DNA of 23,391 bases. Origin: JBDTRY01 sp039931435. GTDB taxonomy: Bacteria; Acidobacteriota; Thermoanaerobaculia; Gp7-AA8. The stretch spans positions 1 to 23,391 of the forward strand of contig JBDTRY010000038.1 in NCBI GenBank assembly GCA_039931435.1. The letters run 5' to 3'. The position numbers and the translations under genes were made by a program. The notes under the pieces were generated by a model. That model was not told the origin of the DNA and made no database searches. It saw only the letters and a program-made list of their open reading frames with translations. Positions 8,478-19,763 of this stretch are shown here, piece after piece. Position 1 is the stretch's first letter; each line of letters starts with the position of its first letter.

Positions 8478-10831
8478 GCATTCTTCCCATACTCAACGAA
8501 ACGGGAACAGGGGAGGGAGAGGGCCCGGGACCGTCGCTGGGCTGCATGGAAACCGATCGCGGGCACCTGCCGCTCACCGATCTCGATGTGACCGCCCACA
8601 TCGAAGGCCTCATTGCACGCACGACTGTCACCCAGACTTTCATCAACCCCATTGACGAGCCACTGCAGGCCACCTACATTTTTCCTCTTCCCGACCGAGC
8701 CGCCGTGACCAGTTTCGAAATGCGTGTCGGCGATCGAGTCATCCGCGCCGTATTGAAGGAGCGAGGAGAAGCGCGGAAAGCCTACAAGACTGCCATCAAC
8801 GAAGGATATCGGGCAGCCATCGCGGAAGAAGACCGTCCCGGAGTTTTCACAATTCGCGTGGGGAACATCATGCCCGGTGAGACGGCCACGGTCCTGCTGA
8901 CGATGATCGGGCCTCTGGACTGGAGTGACGGTGAGGCCACGTTTCGCTTTCCTCTGGTCGTCGCTCCGCGCTACGTGGCCGGCACTCCTCTCTTGGTGCA
9001 GCCGGCGGGAAGCGGTACAGCAGACGATACCAGTGAGGTTCCTGATGCCTCCCGCATCACCCCGCCGATCCTGCTTCCCGGCCATCCCAACCCGGTACGT
9101 CTGTCGATTGCCGTGGAAGTGGCTGACGATGGATTCGATGCGCACGACTTCCGCTCTTCTCTGCATGCCATCACCCAGGAGGCGAGCGAGGGTCTACCCA
9201 GCGAGGTGAAGCGTTTCGCCGTCAGGGCTGGAGAGCGAGTTAATCGCGACTTTGTTTTTCGCTTCAAAGTCGGCCAGGACTCGTTGCGCACTTCGCTCGT
9301 TATCGAGCGTGATGCTGAGGAAGGGGGGACCTTCCTCCTCTCGATCCTTCCACCGGATCTTCCCGGCTCATCACGCCCCCGCGACATTGCCTTCGTGCTC
9401 GATCGCTCCGGCAGCATGGACGGATGGAAGATCGTTGGAGCGCGCCGGGCCATGGGTCGCATGATCGACACCCTCACCGCTCGCGATCGCTTCACCATCA
9501 TCGCCTTTTCAGACCAGATAACGCTGATGACTGACCGGGAGGCCGTACCTCGATTTCAGGAGGCCTCGAATCGGAATCGTTATCACGCTGTCGAGTTTCT
9601 GGCGAAGCTCACCGCTGATGGCGGGACCGAAATGCAAAGACCCCTGGAGCTTGCGCTGGACACCCTGGCCACCGTCGAGGAGGGCCGCGAGCGCATCCTC
9701 GTTTTCGTCACCGACGGGCAGGTCGCAGGCGAAGACGCCATCCTGAAGTCCGTGAAGTCACGCATCGGCTCGACACGGATCTACACCCTCGGGGTCGACC
9801 GCGCCGTCAACGAGGCCTTTCTACGCCGGCTGGCCGTCGCCGGAGCAGGATGGTCTGAAATCGTGGAGACGGAAGACCGGCTCGACGAAGTGATGGACAG
9901 GGTGCATCGCAGGGTGGGCCAGGTTGTCGTTCGAAAACTGGAGATCATCGCGCAGGGTGCGGGTCTCGATCAGATTACTCCGGCACGACTCCCTGACCTG
10001 TATTCCGGTTCCCCGCTCTTCATATCCGGACGATACGTAACGGAGCCGGAGGAAATCGTCGTTCGGGGAGTTGCCCAGCATGACGCTTCCCAGTGGACTT
10101 CGACGATCTCCCGGGCAGCCGGCGAGAGCACCGTGGCGACGGGCGTGTGGGCCCGTGCCCACATCCGTGAGATGGAAGACGCGTACGTCACGAGCAGAAA
10201 CAAGACCCTGGAGCAGGAGATCGTCGAGACCTCGCTCCGATTCGGCACGTTGTCGAGGTTCACCGCTTATCTCGCAGTCGATGAATCCGAAATCGTGAAC
10301 GGTGAAGGAAAAATCGTAGAGATCACGCAGGCCGTGGACATGCCGGACGGCTGGGGTATGGTGATGCGGGAATTGCCGATGGATCGAGGGGCTGTCCGTG
10401 CCTGTGCTTATCCGCCGGCAATGCGAAGGTCAAAAGGGGGGTTCAAACTTGACGCGGTCTTCGATTCGATGGTTCTCGGGTCGCTGAAATCATCGCTTGA
10501 AGTCAATCCCGTGGACAAGGCGCGGGCACTCCTGGCGCGGTTGGAAGCAGCCCTTCCACTCACCGAGGCGAAAAAGAGGAAGGTCTTGCTGAGTGTGTTC
10601 GACCGGCTTCGCGACATCGCCGTTGCCCTGGGCAATATTTCGAAGCACATTCGCGAAACATTGCTGCAGATTTCCTCAGAGTTGCAGATGATCCAGAAGA
10701 CGCGGGCAAAGGCCGATGTGCACGACATTCTCACCCGCACCGTTGCCGCGGTGAAGCAGGCCATCGTCGAAGAGGAGAGGCTGTCTCCCTCCGACCTGGA
10801 TCTGGAGGATCGCGAACAGTTCTGGAAGTAG
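8474..10831 (+). CDS. VIT domain + von Willebrand factor A domain protein
   Basis: This is a 785-aa bacterial relative of inter-alpha-trypsin-inhibitor heavy chains. Residues about 20-150 form the VIT domain (LPLTDLDVTAHIEG, TQTFINP, ATYIFPLPDRAAV, GEARKAYKTA, FTIRVGNIMPGE). Residues about 303-480 are a vWA domain with an intact MIDAS: D310-R-S312-G-S314, T385 in GGTEM and D414 in FVTDGQ, so it should bind a divalent metal and a protein ligand. Residues about 480-620 are beta-rich. About 660-785 is a charged helical tail, possibly coiled coil (LRDIAVALGNISKHIRETL). No signal peptide or TM is visible, so it appears cytoplasmic. ATG 8474 overlaps the regulator stop and has AAGGAAG upstream. Role unknown; MIDAS vWA proteins usually act as assembly or scaffold factors. 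Confidence 0.9.
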   Translation: MSILPILNETGTGEGEGPGPSLGCMETDRGHLPLTDLDVTAHIEGLIARTTVTQTFINPIDEPLQATYIFPLPDRAAVTSFEMRVGDRVIRAVLKERGEARKAYKTAINEGYRAAIAEEDRPGVFTIRVGNIMPGETATVLLTMIGPLDWSDGEATFRFPLVVAPRYVAGTPLLVQPAGSGTADDTSEVPDASRITPPILLPGHPNPVRLSIAVEVADDGFDAHDFRSSLHAITQEASEGLPSEVKRFAVRAGERVNRDFVFRFKVGQDSLRTSLVIERDAEEGGTFLLSILPPDLPGSSRPRDIAFVLDRSGSMDGWKIVGARRAMGRMIDTLTARDRFTIIAFSDQITLMTDREAVPRFQEASNRNRYHAVEFLAKLTADGGTEMQRPLELALDTLATVEEGRERILVFVTDGQVAGEDAILKSVKSRIGSTRIYTLGVDRAVNEAFLRRLAVAGAGWSEIVETEDRLDEVMDRVHRRVGQVVVRKLEIIAQGAGLDQITPARLPDLYSGSPLFISGRYVTEPEEIVVRGVAQHDASQWTSTISRAAGESTVATGVWARAHIREMEDAYVTSRNKTLEQEIVETSLRFGTLSRFTAYLAVDESEIVNGEGKIVEITQAVDMPDGWGMVMRELPMDRGAVRACAYPPAMRRSKGGFKLDAVFDSMVLGSLKSSLEVNPVDKARALLARLEAALPLTEAKKRKVLLSVFDRLRDIAVALGNISKHIRETLLQISSELQMIQKTRAKADVHDILTRTVAAVKQAIVEEERLSPSDLDLEDREQFWK

Positions 10832-10866
10832 AGAGTCTCCAGGCTTCACGTCACTGACCTCGGGCT

Positions 10867-10894
10867 CCTTCCCTTCTTCGGCAAGAGGGGAAGG
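10867..10894 (+). terminator. Candidate hairpin terminator after the VIT/vWA gene
   Basis: CCTTCCCTTCTT-CGGC-AAGAGGGGAAGG forms a 12-bp stem with one G-U wobble and a tetraloop, 36 bases after the stop codon. No T-tract follows. Position and stability suggest transcript-end formation. Confidence 0.45.
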
Positions 10895-11016
10895 GGTTCG
10901 CCAGAAATCTGCGGCACCACCACGGCGTTCAGGCCGGTCTTCCTTGCTAATCCATACTGGTGATTCGTGGACTGAATGCAAGCCCGTCCGATTCTGCCCG
11001 ACCCTGGTCCCGAGCG

Positions 11017-11022
11017 TACAAT
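11017..11022 (+). promoter_or_regulatory. Putative -10 box (TACAAT) for the MFS gene
   Basis: TACAAT ends 15 bases before the ATG at 11038, so the predicted transcript would have a leader of about 9 nt with no Shine-Dalgarno. This argues against a start further upstream in the open frame (10960) and for ATG 11038. The -35 region is weak (TTCTGC near 10992). Confidence 0.35.
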
Positions 11023-11037
11023 TCCGCTCACGCGCCG

Positions 11038-12276
11038 ATGACGAATGACTCTCCCGTTACTTCAAGGCCTGAGTCCGATCCGGGCCGATGGCGGGCCATG
11101 GTACTGCTGTCCATCGGCGTGCTGCTTGTCATGGGGCTTTGGTTTGGAGTTTCCGCGCTCGCGCCGCAAGTTTCCCGGGAGTGGAATCTCGATGAGTCCA
11201 CCAGCGAGTGGCTGACACTGGCGGTGCAGTTCGGCTTCGTTGCCGGAACTCTGTTCAGCGCCGTACTCAATCTCCCGGACGTCATCGAGGTTCGACGCCT
11301 CTTTGTGGTCAGCGCCGTCCTCGGTGCAACGGCGAATCTCCTCCTGGCTCTCGTCGCGCATCACGCGGCACCGGCCATCGCTCTTCGCTTCGTGACGGGC
11401 GTCTGTCTGGCTGGGCGTCTATCCACCGGGGATGAAGATCATGGCCACCTGGTTTCGCCGCGGACGTGGTCTGGCTCTCGGCGTTTTGGTGGGTGCGCTG
11501 ACCCTCGGGAAAGCCTCGCCCTATCTTGTGAATACTTTCGGTTCCGGCGACTGGCGCTTCAACGTTGGCCTGGCATCAATGTTCGCCGTTGCCGGAGCAG
11601 CCATCGTTCTGTTTCTCGTGCGCGACGGACCATTCTCGCTGCCCAGCCAGCCTTTCGATTTCTCGCAGGTGACGAGCATCGTCAGCAATCGAGGGGTGCG
11701 GCTGGCGAATATCGGCTATTTCGGACACATGTGGGAACTCTACGCCATGTGGATCTGGGCACCCGTGATGATCCGAGCCAGCCTAAACATCAGCGGCGAT
11801 GCGCCACGAATGGCGGAGATGCATCGTTCGTCGTCATTGGCGCGGGCGCCTTCGGCTGCATCCTCGCTGGATGGCTCGCCGATCGGGTGGGACGAACGCT
11901 CGTGGCGTCAGCAGCGATGGCCGTGAGCGGGGCAAGTTGTGTCGTCGTTGGATTGGCCTTCGGAGGAAATGCCTGGCTGCTCCTCGCGCTCGCCGCTGTC
12001 TGGGGGGCATCGGTGGTCGCGGATTCCGCGCAGTTTTCCGCCTGTGTCACGGAGTTGGGCGATCCCCGCTATCTGGGGACGGCGCTGACGATGCAGACCT
12101 GTGTCGGCTTCCTGATCACTACCGTGTCGATCCGCCTCATTCCGATGCTGGAACACTCATGGGGCTGGCGTTTCGCCTTTATCGGACTGGCCCCGGGACC
12201 GATCATAGGGATCGTGGCCATGCTCCGTCTTCGGGGGCTTCCCGAGGCGGCGAAGATTGCGCAGGGGAAGCGATAG
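11038..12276 (+). CDS. MFS transporter with two compensating frameshifts
   Basis: This is a Major Facilitator Superfamily permease (nitrate/cyanate-type or other anion permease by general look; substrate unknown) of about 412 codons from ATG 11038. Frame 1 encodes the first helices up to RFVTGVCLAG. The expected continuation (VYPPGMKIMATWFRRGRG, then helices to AEM) is in frame 2 from about 11415 to 11821, and SFVVIGAGAFGCILAGWLADRVGR onward is back in frame 1. The switch points are one extra G in GGG at 11413-11415 and one missing G at about 11821/11822 (ATG-CATCG where ATGGCATCG would restore the frame). Frame 1 stays open throughout, so translation as written would replace about 135 membrane residues with Arg-rich nonsense. 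Either two sequence errors in an intact gene or a recently broken gene; not functional as written. Confidence 0.75.
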   Translation: MTNDSPVTSRPESDPGRWRAMVLLSIGVLLVMGLWFGVSALAPQVSREWNLDESTSEWLTLAVQFGFVAGTLFSAVLNLPDVIEVRRLFVVSAVLGATANLLLALVAHHAAPAIALRFVTGVCLAGRLSTGDEDHGHLVSPRTWSGSRRFGGCADPRESLALSCEYFRFRRLALQRWPGINVRRCRSSHRSVSRARRTILAAQPAFRFLAGDEHRQQSRGAAGEYRLFRTHVGTLRHVDLGTRDDPSQPKHQRRCATNGGDASFVVIGAGAFGCILAGWLADRVGRTLVASAAMAVSGASCVVVGLAFGGNAWLLLALAAVWGASVVADSAQFSACVTELGDPRYLGTALTMQTCVGFLITTVSIRLIPMLEHSWGWRFAFIGLAPGPIIGIVAMLRLRGLPEAAKIAQGKR

Positions 12277-12316
12277 AAATTCAGGAGCTCGTTCCGATGG
12301 GAACATCCGCGGCCTG

Positions 12317-12351
12317 CCTTCTCCCGGCGGGAGAAGGTGGCCCGGAGGGCC
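12317..12351. repeat. Hairpin doublet between convergent genes (REP-like)
   Basis: CCTTCTCCC-GGC-GGGAGAAGG (12317-12337) is followed by GGCCC-GGA-GGGCC (12339-12351), 40 bases past the MFS stop. This resembles the widespread bacterial 'CTCTCCC...GGGAGA...GGCC' palindromic intergenic element, whose spurious translation reads PHPALRATFSRREKA. It may also terminate transcription from both sides. Confidence 0.55.
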
Positions 12352-12483
12352 GGATGAGGGTCTCGGGGGGATTCATCATGGATGGAGAGTTGTATGAGCA
12401 ACCCGCAGCCTCCTTTCCAGTATGTCTCTGGACAAAACACGCGGGGAGAGGGTGAGTCTGTTTGGGAACGCACACTGGTCTTG

Positions 12484-12600
12484 ATGGAACAGAACTGACG
12501 GTCACAGCTTCGATTTTCCGTGGCGCAGGTACGCTTCCTTCTCAAGCCATTGCGACACAGTGCCTTCGAGGGTTTCTGGTGTGACTCACAGAGCTTTGAC
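12484..12600. repeat. Dispersed ~100-bp repeat, copy A
   Basis: This segment recurs at 14875-14960. The most conserved core is about 30 bases, containing TTTTCCGTGGCGCAGGTACG at 12516-12535, identical in both copies, with flanking matches GGTCACA and TTGCGACACA. On the minus strand copy A reads an open segment ending ...EKEAYLRHGKSKL-stop, while the other copy has a 2-nt frameshift there. This suggests both derive from the 3' end of some coding sequence I cannot identify. The rest of the ~410-base gap between 12277 and 12686 holds the hairpin doublet (12317-12351) and otherwise nothing I recognise. Confidence 0.6.
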
Positions 12601-12686
12601 CCATTCTTTTGTGCGCGTCGGTTCGGTGGTGGTCTGCAGCCGCCTCCTGGCACGTGAGACCAATGCCGAGCCCTGTAAGGGGAGTT

Positions 12687-13979
12687 TTACTGCGCCGATC
12701 CGGGAGGAAGGGAAGGAATAAACCGTTCGATCTCCAAAAAGTTGTAACTGACCGGATCGTAGATTTTCCCAGTGACGAAGTAGCGATGAAAGCCGCGTAC
12801 GTCGCTGGCGATGAGAAGGAGGACGATGCTCCATGCCGCCAGCTTACGGGGTCGAACCGCGGTGATGCGGCTGCCAGTCAGTTGCAGGATGCCCAGAGCA
12901 GCCAGGAGCCGTACTTCAATGTCCAGAACTGTCACATACCGGATGTTCTTGTAGGTCAGAGCGAATACGAGCAGAACGTAGCAGAACAGGGAAATCAGGA
13001 CACCTACCCGAAGGTCGCGAGCTCGACTGAGCAGGTAATGACCGCAATAGAACAGCGAAAGAAGCAACGTCAGCGGAGAAAGCAGAAGAAGATCGAGAAG
13101 ATACCTGTACCAGGGGCCGTTGTTGAAAGCCATCGGGTAAGCATCGTGATGCTGGATCTGGGCCTCGTAGAAGGTGCGCGCCACGTTGCTGAGGTTCTGG
13201 AGACCATAGGCGCTGAGCATGATCAGGCCAACGGCTACGGTGATGGCAGTCACCGCAAGGGAGATGGAGCGATAGCTGATTCTCAGTTGCCTGTGATGCT
13301 TCACGTAGAGCAGCGCTCCCAGAAAAAAAGGGCAGAGGAGAAGGGTGGATTCGCGGTTGAGGAGATTCAGCGCTATGGCTACGGAGAAGGTGATGAAGTC
13401 CCGTCGGTCCTCTCCGACGAGAAAGGCAAGGAAGCTGAGAAGCGCCCACCCGATGAGTAGCGAAGAAAGCGAGTCGATGAGCGCATGCGTGGCCAGTGCC
13501 ATGAGCAGGGGAGAGAAGGCGAGCAAGAGGACGGCAGTGAGAGCCACGTCCTCACTCCAGATCCGGCAGAGGTAGTGCCAGGAGATGATGAGGAGGAGCG
13601 TGAACCAGATCAGAGACATCACGGAGAGGCTTTCGTAGGAGTCGGCGACGGCGAGCGCGCATGCGTTCGTCAGGGTGCTGAGCAGGCGCGTGGGCAGCGG
13701 GAAGACGTGCCAGGAAGTGTTCCGCACGAATTCGTCGGCGTTTTCTTTCAGGCCACTCCATCCCTGACTGTGCACTGATGCAGCGTATCGATAGTAGAAG
13801 CCTTCGTCGGCAGAAGTGAAGTATCCGGCGGGTCCCGGGAAGTTGTGTTGAATGATGATCGCGGAAAGAACGACCGCGGCGAAGGCGATGGCCAGATGGC
13901 TCCGACGCGGCTGCGCAGAACCGGGCGCTCCGCGCACTCGTAGCGCATCGGGCGGAAGGCTCGAAAATGCGCCGAACAC
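12687..13979 (-). CDS. GT-C membrane glycosyltransferase (family 39-like)
   Basis: This is a polytopic inner-membrane protein of up to 430 aa with about ten or more hydrophobic segments. An early acidic loop motif (TSADEGFYYRYA, D58-E59) follows the first membrane segment (about 29-45), the layout of GT-C lipid-phosphate-sugar transferases (GT39/ArnT/PMT and relatives, including GT83-like proteins). Later landmarks are ALIDSLSSLL and NRESTLLLCPFF. The likely role is transfer of a sugar from a polyprenyl carrier to an envelope acceptor; donor and acceptor are unknown. The start is uncertain: GTG at 13979 would make the mRNA nearly leaderless relative to the TACAAT at 13993-13988; another GTG at 13937 also lacks a Shine-Dalgarno. 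It is divergent from the TPR gene and convergent with the MFS gene. Confidence 0.72.
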   Translation of the reverse strand: MFGAFSSLPPDALRVRGAPGSAQPRRSHLAIAFAAVVLSAIIIQHNFPGPAGYFTSADEGFYYRYAASVHSQGWSGLKENADEFVRNTSWHVFPLPTRLLSTLTNACALAVADSYESLSVMSLIWFTLLLIISWHYLCRIWSEDVALTAVLLLAFSPLLMALATHALIDSLSSLLIGWALLSFLAFLVGEDRRDFITFSVAIALNLLNRESTLLLCPFFLGALLYVKHHRQLRISYRSISLAVTAITVAVGLIMLSAYGLQNLSNVARTFYEAQIQHHDAYPMAFNNGPWYRYLLDLLLLSPLTLLLSLFYCGHYLLSRARDLRVGVLISLFCYVLLVFALTYKNIRYVTVLDIEVRLLAALGILQLTGSRITAVRPRKLAAWSIVLLLIASDVRGFHRYFVTGKIYDPVSYNFLEIERFIPSLPPGSAQ

Positions 13980-13987
13980 GGGCCGCT

Positions 13988-14017
13988 ATTGTAGCGGGCA
14001 CCGCGGCTGCGTACAAT
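13988..14017. promoter_or_regulatory. Overlapping divergent promoters with mirrored hexamers
   Basis: On the plus strand TTGTAG (13989-13994), 17 bases, TACAAT (14012-14017). On the minus strand TTGTAC (14016-14011), 17 bases, TACAAT (13993-13988). Each -10 box is essentially the complement of the opposing -35 box, so one ~30-bp core would fire both ways, toward the glycosyltransferase (-) and the TPR gene (+). Both spacers are the optimal 17 bp. Hexamers are directly seen; activity is inferred. Confidence 0.6.
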
Positions 14018-14192
14018 CCTGCGGAAGTGTCGAGGCGGGCATCGCCGTTGACCCGGGGTCTGATCGCTCCCGGTCTGGACCCCGCAGGCCTGAGAGCACG
14101 ATCGCTGGTGTCGATCCAGGCATCTCCTCGCGTGCTGCCGATAGAGTAACGACCAGTGAGGATCTGTTCGATAGGTGAACTGAAGGCGCAAA

Positions 14193-14723
14193 ATGAAACC
14201 GACCATACCGACGAACGAAGAGGAACGCCCGCTCGCCGAATCAGGGTCCGGCATTGAACACGAAGACCGGATTCAACCCATATACGTCGTCGGTTTCGCC
14301 ATCGCAGCGCTTTTGATGTTGTTTTCGGTCTTCCGGCTGCTGCGTTCGGACGGCGAGCAGATTCATTCCGTAGTCCCTGGCACAGTGAGCAGCACTGCAC
14401 AGGTCGAGAGCGGCAGCCCTCCGGCCGACCTTGTCACCGTGCCGGGCGGCGACACTGGGTCCGATTACCTCGCTCTCGTTCGCCGCAGCCTCGACGAGTA
14501 CAACCAGGGTAACTACCTTGCCACGATTGACTCCGCAAAGGCTGCGCTTCGGTTCAACGCCCGTGGCGCGGCAGCGTTCAACAACATCTGTGCCGCATAC
14601 AACTCCCTGGAGAGGTGGGATGAGGCGATTGCCGCTTGCCGTTCAGCCCTGGAGATCGACCCGGAGTTTCAACTGGCCAGGAACAATCTGAACTGGGCTG
14701 AGAGCCGAAGAGAAAGACGATAG
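14193..14723 (+). CDS. Membrane-anchored TPR-repeat protein
   Basis: This 176-aa protein has an acidic N-terminal cytoplasmic tail (1-28), one transmembrane helix (about 30-50, YVVGFAIAALLMLFSVFRLL), a Ser/Gly/Pro-rich linker (50-88) and about two tetratricopeptide repeats (about 92-172; YNQGNYLATIDSAKAAL, AFNNICAAYNSLERWDEAI, ALEIDPEFQLARNNL). The expected topology is a periplasmic TPR domain that binds a partner protein. ATG 14193 has only a weak AAGG upstream. The predicted promoter at 13989-14017 would leave a ~170-nt leader. Opposite the GT-C gene with shared promoter, so the two may be co-regulated. Specific function is unknown. Confidence 0.8.
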   Translation: MKPTIPTNEEERPLAESGSGIEHEDRIQPIYVVGFAIAALLMLFSVFRLLRSDGEQIHSVVPGTVSSTAQVESGSPPADLVTVPGGDTGSDYLALVRRSLDEYNQGNYLATIDSAKAALRFNARGAAAFNNICAAYNSLERWDEAIAACRSALEIDPEFQLARNNLNWAESRRERR

Positions 14724-14786
14724 CTTCATGCCGGCAGGGTTGGACCGCGCAGGCAATCAGGTTCCGCCCGGTCCGCCCTTTTTACA

Positions 14787-14890
14787 CATTTGCCAGAGCA
14801 GACGACTGAGATACGGTCGTCGCCACTAGCCGGTACTGACAAAAAGAGCTTCGTGATCTCAAATCCAGCGAACTGATAGAACAGAGCTGA
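14787..14890 (-). pseudogene. Decayed 3' remnant of a deaminase-like gene
   Basis: Read on the minus strand this aligns with the 3' end of the intact adenosine-deaminase-like gene (about 19943-20055): shared words TGCCAGAGCA, GCTT(C)-TGATCT and CCAGCG with colinear spacing, and a run of 39 bases with about two thirds identity. The decoded tail RPYLSRLLWQM mirrors RPHLSHLLWQM of the intact protein. A 2-nt deletion and an in-frame stop (TG*WRRP against TGESSRP) show it is not coding. Identity estimates are by hand. Confidence 0.6.
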
Positions 14891-14960
14891 GGGTCACAAT
14901 TTCAATTTTCCGTGGCGCAGGTACGCTTCCTTCTCTCAAGCCTTTGCGACACAATGCTTT
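14875..14960. repeat. Dispersed repeat, copy B (upstream of lhr)
   Basis: Second copy of the element at 12484-12600, in the same orientation, sharing the ~30-base identical core (within 14909-14939) and the GGTCACA and TTGCGACACA flanks. Relative to copy A it has a 2-nt insertion (CTCTCAAG against CTCAAG). Its left edge merges with the deaminase remnant, and its right edge supplies the TTGCGA used as the likely -35 of lhr. Confidence 0.6.
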
Positions 14961-14974
14961 CTCTGCGTTATAGT
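14944..14974 (+). promoter_or_regulatory. Putative lhr promoter at the repeat edge
   Basis: TTGCGA (14944-14949), 18-19 bases, TTATAGT (14968-14974). The predicted transcript start near 14981 leaves a ~20-nt leader with GGAG at 14989-14992 before ATG 15001. The -35 lies in repeat copy B; copy A keeps TTGCGA but lacks the -10. Confidence 0.5.
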
Positions 14975-15000
14975 TTCCAGCCACCGCCGGAGCTTTGTCT

Positions 15001-19311
<4,311 letters not shown>

Positions 19312-19435
19312 GGAGCGTTCGTTTGAAGTGAGCGGTAAGTTAGAAGAGAGCGTTCACCCGACGCTTGTAAGAAACTCATATGGGGCGCTTGTGAGGACGG
19401 TTCTGGAGATTCAACAAGCGATGCTTCGCAAACGG

Positions 19436-19538
19436 GTCATTCCGAGCGCGAGCGAGGAATCCCAGAGGGGCGGGTGGTAAGCGCCCCAGGGATCGTGCCC
19501 CCGGTCCACTGGGGTCCCTCGCTCTCGCTCGGGATGAC
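19436..19538. repeat. Long-armed palindrome, unit 1
   Basis: The left arm starts GTCATTCCGAGCGCGAGCGAGG (19436-19457) region and the right arm ends with the near-complement, CCTCGCTCTCGCTCGGGATGAC (to 19538). Arms are about 28 bases with few mismatches. The centre contains GGGGCG...CGCCCC and GTGCCCCCGG. The GTCATTCC/GGGATGAC ends match the MITE-like intergenic palindromes common in some soil and subsurface bacteria. Confidence 0.75.
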
Positions 19539-19659
19539 GGCGCTCATAGTTTCTTCGTCCTGGATCAGCGCTGCCGCTGTGCCCTCGCTTGTAAGAAACT
19601 CACGTAGCGTGATGTGAGGTCGGCTCTGGAGATTTCAACAAGCGATGCTTCGCAAACGG

Positions 19660-19763
19660 GTCATTCCGAGCTGAGCGAGGAAACCGAGAGGGGCGGGTGG
19701 TAAGCGCCCCAGGGATCGTGCCCCCGGTCCACTGGGGTCCCTCGCTCTCTCGCTCGGGATGAC
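19660..19763. repeat. Long-armed palindrome, unit 2
   Basis: Same element as at 19436-19538. The left arm has GTCATTCCGAGCTGAGCGAGG and the right arm CTCGCTCTCTCGCTCGGGATGAC; small indels in both arms relative to unit 1 keep the stem largely pairable, as expected of an element drifting after tandem duplication. Confidence 0.72.

Noticed and set aside
12281..12653. Small minus-strand frames in the MFS-glycosyltransferase gap
   Set aside because: Their translation includes PHPALRATFSRREKA, the well-known spurious reading of the palindromic intergenic repeat, and they span repeat copy A.
14036..14149. Short GTG-initiated frame in the leader of the TPR gene
   Set aside because: No Shine-Dalgarno, no conserved look, and starts almost at the predicted transcript start; probably just leader RNA.
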